A DNA stretch of 64,000 bases from Mediterranea sp. An20. Its GTDB lineage: Bacteria > Bacteroidota > Bacteroidia > Bacteroidales > Bacteroidaceae. The DNA lies in assembly GCF_002160055.1 (NCBI RefSeq), contig NZ_NFJV01000013.1, positions 1 through 64,000 on the forward strand, read 5' to 3'. Shown piece after piece: positions 37,947 to 45,124 of this stretch (position 1 is the first letter of the stretch; every line of letters begins with the position of its first letter). The position numbers were made by a program, and so were the translations under genes. The notes under the pieces are model-generated. The model ran no database searches. It was not told the origin of the DNA and saw only the letters and a list, made by a program, of their open reading frames with translations.

Positions 37947-38094
37947 ACGAAAAAAGTTGGGGAAACCATCTTCTTGCCCGAAGAAAAACTTTGGCTTGTG
38001 CGCAGATTGTTCAGATTGTCCGTTTTTTCTGGGCTATAGGAAAGCTTTTTCTGCCTTTAGTGTATTGTGAGATTCATTTTCTGTCCGTTTTATC

Positions 38095-38123
38095 TTGTTT
38101 TTTGCAGGAATTGTGTACCTTTG
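38095..38123 (+). promoter_or_regulatory. Promoter of the DUF4783-nadC operon
   Basis: TTG (38095-38097), 18 bases, TACCTTTG (38116-38123). The 10-mer GTACCTTTGC also fits the CTnDOT-type core. Confidence 0.65.
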
Positions 38124-38145
38124 CCTATCATTAAAGCTTAGAGAC

Positions 38146-38538
38146 ATGAGAAAGCGGATACTTTTGTTTTTGACCGGTCTCTTTGTGTGGCTGGCTTTGG
38201 CTTTGGCTCAAGACGTGCCCGTGGGCGTAATTGTAGCCTTTAAAAAAGGCAATCCCCAAGAGCTGGACAGGTATCTGGGTGAAAAAGTAGACTTAATCAT
38301 TCAGAATGAGACAACCAGTGCAGACAAGGCTCTGGCACAGGGAACGCTGGCTTCTTTCTTCGAAGGTAAGCAGGTGAAAGGATTCGATGTAAACCACCAA
38401 GGCAAGCGCGGAGAGTCGAGCTTTATTGTGGGAACGTTGAAGACAGTGACAGGAAACTACCGGGTGAACTGTTTCTTTCGGCGCGTGCAGAACAAGTATT
38501 ACATTCATCAAATAAGAATAGATAAGACAGAACAATGA
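38146..38538 (+). CDS. Exported DUF4783 protein
   Basis: 130 aa with a signal peptide (RILLFLTGLFVWLALALAQ). The mature part is one NTF2-like domain: VGVIVAFKKGNPQELDRYLG, KVDLIIQNE, ASFFEGKQVKGFDVNHQGKR and FRRVQNKYYIHQIRID. It is the DUF4783 family that precedes nadC in many Bacteroides. ATG 38146 lies after the promoter box; earlier in-frame codons do not. Its stop overlaps the nadC start by 4 bp. Function unknown. Confidence 0.83.
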   Translation: MRKRILLFLTGLFVWLALALAQDVPVGVIVAFKKGNPQELDRYLGEKVDLIIQNETTSADKALAQGTLASFFEGKQVKGFDVNHQGKRGESSFIVGTLKTVTGNYRVNCFFRRVQNKYYIHQIRIDKTEQ

Positions 38539-39383
38539 CTAAAGAACAAGAATTGATTGACAGGCTGATAGATCTGTCATTTGCAGAAGATATAGGCGAT
38601 GGCGACCATACCACTCTTTCGTGTATTCCGTCTACAGCTATGGGAAAGTCGAAACTGCTTATTAAGGAAGCGGGTATCTTGGCTGGCATTGAAGTGGCCA
38701 AAGAAGTTTTCCGGCGCTTTGATCCCACGCTGAAGGTAGAGGTCTTCATCAACGATGGTGCGGAGGTGAAGCCGGGAGACGTTCCTATGGTGGTGGAAGG
38801 AAAGGTACAGTCGCTGCTTCAGACGGAACGTCTGATGCTGAACATCCTCCAACGGATGAGTGGCATTGCTACGATGACTCACAAGTATGCCGAACAGCTG
38901 AAGGGTACTCATACCCGTGTGCTCGACACCCGAAAGACTACTCCCGGCATGCGTATCCTCGAAAAGATGGCAGTGAAGATTGGTGGGGGAGTGAACCACC
39001 GTATCGGTCTTTTTGATATGATTCTGCTGAAGGATAATCATGTGGACTTTGCCGGAGGCATTGATAAAGCGATTACACGTGCTAAAGAATATTGCAAAGA
39101 AAAAGGCAAGAATCTGAAGATTGAAATAGAGGTGCGTAATCTTGACGAACTTCAGCAAGTGCTCAACATAGGAGGAATAGACCGCATTATGTTTGATAAC
39201 TTCACACCCGAGCTGACACGGAAGGCTGTGGAAATGGTGGGTGGACGTTATGAGACCGAATCATCCGGCGGTATTACTTTCGATACTCTCCGCGACTATG
39301 CCGAGTGTGGCGTAGATTTCATTTCGGTAGGGGCTTTGACTCATTCCGTCAAGGGTTTAGATATGAGTTTCAAGGCATGTTGA
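38535..39383 (+). CDS. nadC: Nicotinate-nucleotide pyrophosphorylase (QPRTase)
   Basis: 282 aa. It makes nicotinate mononucleotide from quinolinate and PRPP in de novo NAD synthesis. Visible: EDIGDGDHTT at the start, LNILQRMSGIAT, DTRKTTPGMR (PRPP/quinolinate contact), GGGVNHRIGLFDMILLKDNH, and SSGGITFDTLRDYAECGVDFISVGALTHS at the end (quoted in part). nadA and nadB are not in the window. Confidence 0.95.
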   Translation: MTKEQELIDRLIDLSFAEDIGDGDHTTLSCIPSTAMGKSKLLIKEAGILAGIEVAKEVFRRFDPTLKVEVFINDGAEVKPGDVPMVVEGKVQSLLQTERLMLNILQRMSGIATMTHKYAEQLKGTHTRVLDTRKTTPGMRILEKMAVKIGGGVNHRIGLFDMILLKDNHVDFAGGIDKAITRAKEYCKEKGKNLKIEIEVRNLDELQQVLNIGGIDRIMFDNFTPELTRKAVEMVGGRYETESSGGITFDTLRDYAECGVDFISVGALTHSVKGLDMSFKAC

Positions 39384-39415
39384 GGCTTGTATAGAAGGCT
39401 GACTTTTTTAGAACA

Positions 39416-39493
39416 GACACAGAAATACGCGAAGGTACATGGGTTCCGATTGCATGGAGGAAACACCGTGCCGGCGTGTCTCTGTGTTTTTTG
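39416..39493 (+). terminator. Terminator of nadC with CACAGA/TCTGTG arms
   Basis: GACACAGA (39416-39423) and TACGC pair with GCGTG and TCTGTGT (39481-39487). A run of T follows. The arms resemble the element at 14570-14740. The 39384-39980 gap holds this, the flank TGCCAACTGCTT, a 22-bp array and ~300 bp in which I see no gene. Confidence 0.6.
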
Positions 39494-39591
39494 TGAATGC
39501 AGATGAACTGCTGAATAACTTGAACTTTCTCTAATCGTGCGGGGGGATAGCGGGTTGGTTATGCCAACTGCTTTTCCTGATCACTGGTTTC

Positions 39592-39679
39592 AAGGTATAA
39601 GAAGCAACTTCCTAAGGTGTAAGAAACGGACTTCTAAGGTATAAGAAACAGACTGATTATAGACAGGAACTAACCTCTT
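39592..39679. repeat. 22-bp-period array, best-conserved example (4 units)
   Basis: Units start at 39592, 39614, 39636 and 39658. The first three begin AAGGTATAAGAAGC, AAGGTGTAAGAAACGG and AAGGTATAAGAAACAG, and the second ends in ACTTCT. The fourth (TATAGACAGGAAC) is degenerate. This is the clearest statement of the repeat consensus in the window. Confidence 0.8.
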
Positions 39680-39980
39680 GTCAGTCAGCAGGGTTTCAAA
39701 GAAGGAATAACTGGCAGGAAGTTCATGGGAAAGTTTAATTTACAGCAGCATTTGAAAGAATCTGTTGGGCTTCTGTTTGGCTTTGTTTCTGACGTGTTTT
39801 TTTGTTGCCCTTAAGCAGCATCGTAAGTTACGTGATGGGCAATAACAGAAAGTGGACGGAACAGAATTTCCTATGCCACGGCAGATTCTTAACTTCTTTT
39901 TAGAATTTATTCCGCAGCATTTTCTCTTGTGCTGCGTCATATAGATAAAAACGACGCAATGAGGCGTTTGAAAAGGAACT

Positions 39981-40541
39981 TTGGTATTGGACAGTGAAAT
40001 AGAGTTGGTTGAAGGTTGCCGGGCGGGAGAGGATTCTGCTCGAAAGGAACTATATACCCTCTATGCACGTGAAATGCTGGCGGTTTGCTACCGTTATACG
40101 GGCGATATGGATGCCGCACACGATGTGTTGCATGATGGATTCATCAAGATCTTTACTCACTTCACTTATCGGGGCGAGTGTCCGTTGAGGATGTGGATAA
40201 ACCGGGTAATGGTGTCACAGGCTCTCGACTATTTGCGCAGGCAGGAGCGTTTTTCCCGTCTGGTGGTGTGCGAAGAGCAGTTGCCCGATATTCCCGACGA
40301 GGTGGAGGTGGCAGAAGCTGGCAGCAGATTGTCGGAAGAAGAACTGATGGCTTTTGTGGCCGGGCTTCCTGATGGTTGTCGTACGGTATTCAACCTGTAT
40401 GTATTCGAAGAGAAATCTCATAAGGAGATTGCCTCTCTGCTCCATATCAAAGAACATTCTTCTACTTCTCAATTGCATCGCGCTAAGAATTTGTTGGCAA
40501 AACGCATTAAAGAATATATGGCCCATGAGAGAAAAAAATGA
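39981..40541 (+). CDS. ECF-type RNA polymerase sigma factor
   Basis: 186 aa. Region 2 is at ~12-80 (LYTLYAREMLAVCYRYTGD, DVLHDGFIKIFTHF, CPLRMWINRVMVSQALDYLRR) and region 4 at ~125-180 (FVAGLPDGCRTVFNLYVFEE, SHKEIASLLHIKEHSSTSQLHRAKNLL). No ATG is available: an in-frame stop lies at 39969-39971, so TTG 39981 or TTG 39987 must start translation. AAAAGGAA at 39971-39978 is an unusually good Shine-Dalgarno site for Bacteroides. The downstream gene overlaps by 17 bp and encodes its likely anti-sigma factor. Confidence 0.9.
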   Translation: MVLDSEIELVEGCRAGEDSARKELYTLYAREMLAVCYRYTGDMDAAHDVLHDGFIKIFTHFTYRGECPLRMWINRVMVSQALDYLRRQERFSRLVVCEEQLPDIPDEVEVAEAGSRLSEEELMAFVAGLPDGCRTVFNLYVFEEKSHKEIASLLHIKEHSSTSQLHRAKNLLAKRIKEYMAHERKK

Positions 40542-41625
40542 CCTGACACAATTGTTTCGTACCCGCTTGGAGCATGCAGAAATGGATGTGCGCAATGGCT
40601 TTTGGGAAGCATTGGAGCATGACTTGCATGTTTCGTCGGTTCCGTCGGCGGTCAATAAGCCGACACGGAAGTATAAGGCGTTTCCCTTGAAGCGCTGGAT
40701 GGCGGCGGCATCGGTATTGCTGCTTCTGGGGGCGGCTGCGTGGCGGTGGTGGCCTTCTGAGACGAAACAGGAGGTTTTGCCTCCTTCCCGGTCGCTGGTC
40801 GAGGCAGACGGACGGTATCCCGACACGGGGGCAAGTCCTGTGCTGGCGGAAATCTCGCCCCGGTTGTCTGCCGGAAAAGCTCCTCGTGCAAAGGGCAAAG
40901 GCAGTGTGCCCGGCCAGGTGGAGGAAACGGCAGCTGCTTCCGGCGGGGAACCCATGTCAGTTCATGTATCCATCACCATTACTCAAAGGCAATATGGCTC
41001 GCGTCAGCCTAACAGACAAAGACACTATCATGCTGCCGGTGACCGCAGCTTTACCGATGGGCATTCTTCGTGGACGGAGGAGGATGGAATGCAGCAGGAA
41101 GCTGCCCCGACGACATCGATGGAAGATTGCGGCGCTTTGTTGAAATCGCGCAATTGGGCTTTGAAAGCGTCGTTGGGTACTTCCTTGCCTCAAGGCGATT
41201 TCTGTGCTCCCCTTACCGCTGACCTCTCTGTAGAACGACGTCTGACTAAGCGCCTGGCTTTGGAGGCTGGCGTGCAATACAACCGTCTGGCCGGGCATGG
41301 AGAAGAAACTTTGCATACACTGGGCATTCCCGTTAAGTTGAATATTCTGTTAGCTCAAAGCTCGAAGGTCGATTTTTATGCTCAGTTGGGTGGAATGGTA
41401 GAGAAATGTGTGTCAGGTGCTCCCGACAATAGTTTTGCTGCAGAGCCTGTGCAGGGTTCTTTGCTGGCCGGTTTAGGGGTCAGCTACAAGTTGAGCGACC
41501 GTTTGGCTTTATTTGCCGAGCCTTCTGTCTCGCATCATTTCGATTCGGATGCTTCTACCCGTACCCTGCGTACGGAGCGCGCCCTGAATGTCAATTTATT
41601 ATGTGGTTTACGCATGACTTATTAA
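40525..41625 (+). CDS. Anti-sigma-like protein with C-terminal beta-barrel-like domain
   Basis: 366 aa from ATG 40525. Residues 1-~55 are a cytosolic helical head (LTQLFRTRLEHAEMDVRNGFWEALE), of the sort that follows ECF sigma genes in Bacteroides. One membrane segment is at ~57-73 (KRWMAAASVLLLLGAAAW). A Pro/Arg/Ser-rich stretch of about 130 residues follows. The C-terminal ~170 residues look like an outer-membrane beta-barrel (LKASLGTSLPQGDF, FYAQLGGMVEK, LAGLGVSYKLSDRLALFAEP, LLCGLRMTY). If both readings are right, one chain reaches from the cytoplasm to the outer membrane and could pass an outer-membrane signal to the sigma factor. Confidence 0.75.
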   Translation: MREKNDLTQLFRTRLEHAEMDVRNGFWEALEHDLHVSSVPSAVNKPTRKYKAFPLKRWMAAASVLLLLGAAAWRWWPSETKQEVLPPSRSLVEADGRYPDTGASPVLAEISPRLSAGKAPRAKGKGSVPGQVEETAAASGGEPMSVHVSITITQRQYGSRQPNRQRHYHAAGDRSFTDGHSSWTEEDGMQQEAAPTTSMEDCGALLKSRNWALKASLGTSLPQGDFCAPLTADLSVERRLTKRLALEAGVQYNRLAGHGEETLHTLGIPVKLNILLAQSSKVDFYAQLGGMVEKCVSGAPDNSFAAEPVQGSLLAGLGVSYKLSDRLALFAEPSVSHHFDSDASTRTLRTERALNVNLLCGLRMTY

Positions 41626-41638
41626 GGAATAGATTATT

Positions 41639-42196
41639 ATGAAAAAGAAGATTGTTCTCAAGCAGATATATATAATATTGTGGAGCCTTGCCTTTATAAC
41701 GCTTTCAAATACATTGCTGACTTCTTGTTCGGAGGAGGAGCTCGACTACAACCATCCCGATGTGGAGGTCTTCGTCAAACAGTTGAAACACGGAGATTTT
41801 AAGGTACAGAGCGCGGATGGTGAAAGTCCCATGCCCAAGTTCGAAGTGGAAGACATTGGGCGATTGCTGGAATATGCCGACGACCTTTCTGTTATTCCTT
41901 CTTTCCCATTGGCACCGGTATCTTATTCGGCTGGAGGAAAGTTGCGCTTGGGCGAGTGTTTGTTGTGGACGATAGAGACCATACGTCTGGGGCATATAGC
42001 TTCTATGGGCTGTAAGATGGTGCATGTCGGAGCTGAGAATTATGAGGGAATCTATTTCCTTTCGGATGAGGAGGTGCAGGATGCAGTGGCACGTTATCGG
42101 CATTGGTGGGAGAATCGCAAATATCCCCGGACCATGTGGACCATTGATCCTTGCTGGAATGAGCCTCTGTGTGGCAGCCCCTATATGTGGTGGTAA
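41639..42196 (+). CDS. DUF4943-like lipoprotein
   Basis: 185 aa. The N-terminus has a basic start, a hydrophobic stretch and a lipobox (NTLLTSC, Cys ~30). The mature part is acidic, with EVFVKQLKHGDF, a hydrophobic core LLWTIETIRLGH, and a Trp/Pro-rich C-terminus (YPRTMWTIDPCWNEPLCG). I recall this pattern as DUF4943. It starts 13 bp after the anti-sigma-like gene and belongs to the sigma operon. Function unknown. Confidence 0.65.
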   Translation: MKKKIVLKQIYIILWSLAFITLSNTLLTSCSEEELDYNHPDVEVFVKQLKHGDFKVQSADGESPMPKFEVEDIGRLLEYADDLSVIPSFPLAPVSYSAGGKLRLGECLLWTIETIRLGHIASMGCKMVHVGAENYEGIYFLSDEEVQDAVARYRHWWENRKYPRTMWTIDPCWNEPLCGSPYMWW

Positions 42197-42228
42197 ACAC
42201 TGATTATTCGTTTCTAACAGGTTTGTAG

Positions 42229-42795
42229 ATGAAGCAGTTACTCTGTTTGATAGGGTTGCTGGGTGGGGCGTTTTGTCCTCTTTTAGCCCAGAACTGGACA
42301 CCAGAAGACTCTTTACGCCTTCAACAGATGTTGAAGAAGGAAGGGGAAATCCGCCTGAATCAGGAAGCCTTGAGGGAATTGGAGAAGAGTTTCGGTGGAG
42401 TACAGCATTCTTCTGAGGATAAGCCTTGGCTGGAACCCAATACGACATTGCCTGCCGATGTCTATGGACGGACTGTCTTGAAAAGGAGGATGCCTCTGTT
42501 GAACTTAAACGACCAGTCAGTATATCAAAGTGAGGTAGATACTGCTACGGGTACACCGGGTGACAGCTTGCGCAGACCGCGCCGGCCTTCGGTGAGGGTG
42601 GATAATCTGTTGCGCGGCATCCAGATGAAATCGGCAGGGATGCCTGCCCCTACCGGTATGGATTTTATGCAAATCTTTACTAAAGAATTCTGGAACCCCA
42701 AAATCAAAAAGCGGAGAGCCCAAACATTGAAGGCGCTGAAGATGTATGGGGATTCTATTACGGTGCATTATAAAGAAAAGCCACGCAAAGAGTAA
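42229..42795 (+). CDS. Exported DUF4858-like protein
   Basis: 188 aa with a signal peptide (MKQLLCLIGLLGGAFCPLLAQ). The mature protein is basic, with predicted helices (EDSLRLQQMLKKEGEIRLNQEALRELEK) and low-complexity linkers. It resembles the DUF4858 family; I am not certain. It is the last gene of the apparent sigma-factor operon (33-bp gap to the DUF4943-like gene). Confidence 0.6.
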   Translation: MKQLLCLIGLLGGAFCPLLAQNWTPEDSLRLQQMLKKEGEIRLNQEALRELEKSFGGVQHSSEDKPWLEPNTTLPADVYGRTVLKRRMPLLNLNDQSVYQSEVDTATGTPGDSLRRPRRPSVRVDNLLRGIQMKSAGMPAPTGMDFMQIFTKEFWNPKIKKRRAQTLKALKMYGDSITVHYKEKPRKE

Positions 42796-42848
42796 ACCAT
42801 TGGCAGGGACAGAGTGTTAATAAGAAGAAATCAGTAGCATTGACAATT

Positions 42849-43787
42849 ATGAATAGAATTACATCTCTTTTCGGAATCACTTATCCGATTATCCAGGGAG
42901 GCATGGTGTGGTGCAGTGGCTGGCGGCTTGCTTCGGCTGTAAGCAATGCTGGAGGCTTGGGCTTGTTGGGCGCAGGTTCCATGCATCCCGACACCTTGCG
43001 CGAACATATCAGGAAATGCAGGGAGGCTACTTCAAGGCCTTTTGGTGTAAATCTGCCTTTGATGTATCCACAGATTGATGAAGTTATGCAGTTGGTGGCA
43101 GATGAAGGAGTCAGGATTGTGTTTACTTCTGCAGGGAGTCCTCGAAAATGGACGGGGTGGCTGCATGAACGGGGCATTACGGTGGTGCACGTTGTCTCTT
43201 CTTCGGTGTTCGCGCGAAAGGCTGAAGAAGCGGGGGTGGATGCCATAGTGGCCGAAGGTTTCGAAGCAGGAGGACATAACGGACGCGAAGAAACCACTAC
43301 GCTCTGTCTCATACCTGCCGTGCGTCGGGCCACAGAACTTCCTTTGATAGCGGCGGGAGGAATTGCTACAGGAGCTGCTATGCTGGCTGTGGAAGCATTG
43401 GGCGCGGAAGGAGTGCAGATTGGTACTCGCTTCGCTTTGACAGCCGAGAGTTCGGCCAGCGAGGTATTTAAGGACTATTGCTTGAATCTGAATGAGGGAG
43501 ATACGCGTCTCTTGCTGAAAAAACTGTCACCGACTCGTTTGGTGAAAGGCAAGTTCCTTGATGAGGTGAGCCAAGCAGAAGATGCCGGGGCTTCGGTGGA
43601 TGAACTGCGGACACTTTTGGGCAAAGGACGTGCCAAGCGTGGCATTTTCGAAGGAGATCTGGAGGAGGGAGAGTTGGAGATTGGTCAGGTTGCCTCGCTT
43701 CTGAAAGGGAAAGGTATTCAGACCGTAGCTGAGGTGATGAAAGAATTGACCGGTGAGTATGAGGAAAGATTGTCTGCCTTGAGGTAA
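42849..43787 (+). CDS. Nitronate monooxygenase / FabK-like flavoprotein
   Basis: 312 aa TIM-barrel FMN enzyme. YPIIQGGMVWCSGWRLASAVSNAGG is typical of both 2-nitropropane dioxygenase and FabK enoyl-ACP reductase (quoted in part: PIIQGGM, SNAGGLGLLG). GVNLPLMYP, EGFEAGGHNG (flavin-site His) and PLIAAGGIATG follow. Length and the GGHNG motif fit FabK as well as nitronate monooxygenase. Sequence alone does not decide; a role in fatty-acid elongation is possible. ATG 42849 is used. Confidence 0.82.
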   Translation: MNRITSLFGITYPIIQGGMVWCSGWRLASAVSNAGGLGLLGAGSMHPDTLREHIRKCREATSRPFGVNLPLMYPQIDEVMQLVADEGVRIVFTSAGSPRKWTGWLHERGITVVHVVSSSVFARKAEEAGVDAIVAEGFEAGGHNGREETTTLCLIPAVRRATELPLIAAGGIATGAAMLAVEALGAEGVQIGTRFALTAESSASEVFKDYCLNLNEGDTRLLLKKLSPTRLVKGKFLDEVSQAEDAGASVDELRTLLGKGRAKRGIFEGDLEEGELEIGQVASLLKGKGIQTVAEVMKELTGEYEERLSALR

Positions 43788-43808
43788 CAGGAACCTAATA
43801 CTTATGTA

Positions 43809-43853
43809 ACGGATGGAGTATGAGAAGATATCTGTATGCTCCATCCGTTTTTT
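43809..43853. terminator. Bidirectional terminator between fabK-like and ald
   Basis: ACGGATGGAG (43809-43818) pairs with CTCCATCCGT (43839-43848), followed by six T. It lies between convergent genes. Confidence 0.85.
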
Positions 43854-43873
43854 GTTTGTTTAGGCAGTCGTAC

Positions 43874-44977
43874 TCAGAAGAGCGGTGTGTAAGGCAGGTT
43901 GAATACGTCGGCTACAGCCTTGTAAGTCACCTTCCCGTCTGCAATGTTCACTCCCAAAGCCAGTGCCGGATCGTCCTGGCAAGCTTGTTTCCAGCCTTTG
44001 CAGGCCAGAGAGATGGTGTAGGGCAGGGTCGCGTTGGTCAGAGCCAGTGTCGAGGTGTAGGGCACGGCACCAGGGATGTTGGCTACGGCGTAGTGTATGA
44101 TACCTTCCAGCATATAGACTGGGTCGCTGTGTGTGGTAGGGTGTGAAGTCTCGAAGCAGCCGCCTTGGTCGATGGCTACGTCCACCAGTACGCTGCCGGG
44201 TTTCATCAGTGGGAGCATGTCGTGGGTGATGAGGTGGGGTGCCTTGTCGCCGGGGATAAGCACGGAACCAATAACTAAGTCGGTTGTTGGTAACTCAGTA
44301 CGTATGTTGTGAGCCGATGAGTAGAGTGTTTTGACGTTCTTCGGCATGATTTCGCTCAGGTAGCGCAGGCGGTCCAGATTGATGTCCGTGATGGTAACCT
44401 CGGCTCCCAGTCCGGCGGCCATCCAGGCTGCATTGGTTCCCACGGTGCCTCCACCCAGAATGAGTACCCGGGCTGGGCGTACACCTGGCACGCCACCCAG
44501 CAGGATGCCTTTACCTCCTTGCGGTCGTTCGAGAAAACGGGCACCCTCTTGCACAGACATACGTCCGGCCACTTCGCTCATCGGTATCAGCAGGGGCAGG
44601 GAATGGTCGGCTTTTTCCACTGTTTCATAGGCAATGCACACGGCACCGCTCTTCAGCATGGCTTCCGTCAGGGTTTGGTCGGCGGCAAAATGGAAGTAGG
44701 TGAACACGACCTGGTTGTGTCGGATGAGGTCGTATTCCGGTGCGATGGGTTCCTTGACCTTGACAATCATCTCTGCCCGTGCATAGGTTTCTTCGATGGT
44801 GGGCAGGATTTCGGCTCCCACAGCCACGTAGGCCTCGTCGGCGAAGCCGCTGTTCTGTCCGGCTTCATGTTGCACATACACCTGGTGTCCACGACGGGTT
44901 AATTCGGCCACGCCAGCCGGAGTCATCCCTACGCGGTTCTCGTTGTTCTTAATCTCTTTAGGTATTCCGATAATCAT
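43874..44977 (-). CDS. ald: Alanine dehydrogenase
   Basis: 367 aa. It interconverts alanine and pyruvate + ammonia with NAD. MIIGIPKEIKNNENRVGMTP carries the substrate-binding Arg15; VKVKEP holds the active-site Lys; LGGGTVGTNAA is the Rossmann loop; VDVAIDQGGCFETSHPTTHSDP-type segment has the catalytic Asp and His region. All are intact. The gene is monocistronic, with a stem-loop between it and the peptidase gene upstream. Confidence 0.94.
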   Translation of the reverse strand: MIIGIPKEIKNNENRVGMTPAGVAELTRRGHQVYVQHEAGQNSGFADEAYVAVGAEILPTIEETYARAEMIVKVKEPIAPEYDLIRHNQVVFTYFHFAADQTLTEAMLKSGAVCIAYETVEKADHSLPLLIPMSEVAGRMSVQEGARFLERPQGGKGILLGGVPGVRPARVLILGGGTVGTNAAWMAAGLGAEVTITDINLDRLRYLSEIMPKNVKTLYSSAHNIRTELPTTDLVIGSVLIPGDKAPHLITHDMLPLMKPGSVLVDVAIDQGGCFETSHPTTHSDPVYMLEGIIHYAVANIPGAVPYTSTLALTNATLPYTISLACKGWKQACQDDPALALGVNIADGKVTYKAVADVFNLPYTPLF

Positions 44978-45000
44978 GGTAGTTGGTTATTTAAGTGAAA

Positions 45001-45049
45001 CACGCCCGCAAGTTAGCGAATTTACCGGTTCGCTGTTCTTGCGGGCGTG
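45001..45049 (-). terminator. Terminator of the S9 peptidase gene
   Basis: CACGCCCGCAAG (45001-45012) pairs perfectly with CTTGCGGGCGTG (45038-45049), and inner AGCGAA with TTCGCT. A short T stretch follows on the - strand. Confidence 0.75.
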
Positions 45050-45124
45050 TTGTTTTACAACATAATTATCGGGTGGAAGTGCCCCTGTCCTTGTGCAGGT
45101 AGGGGTATTGGGGAATGTAGGTTC

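Noticed and set aside
39592..39679. The 22-bp arrays as CRISPR repeats
   Set aside because: Units abut directly with no spacers, are degenerate, lie in many separate places, and no cas gene is present.
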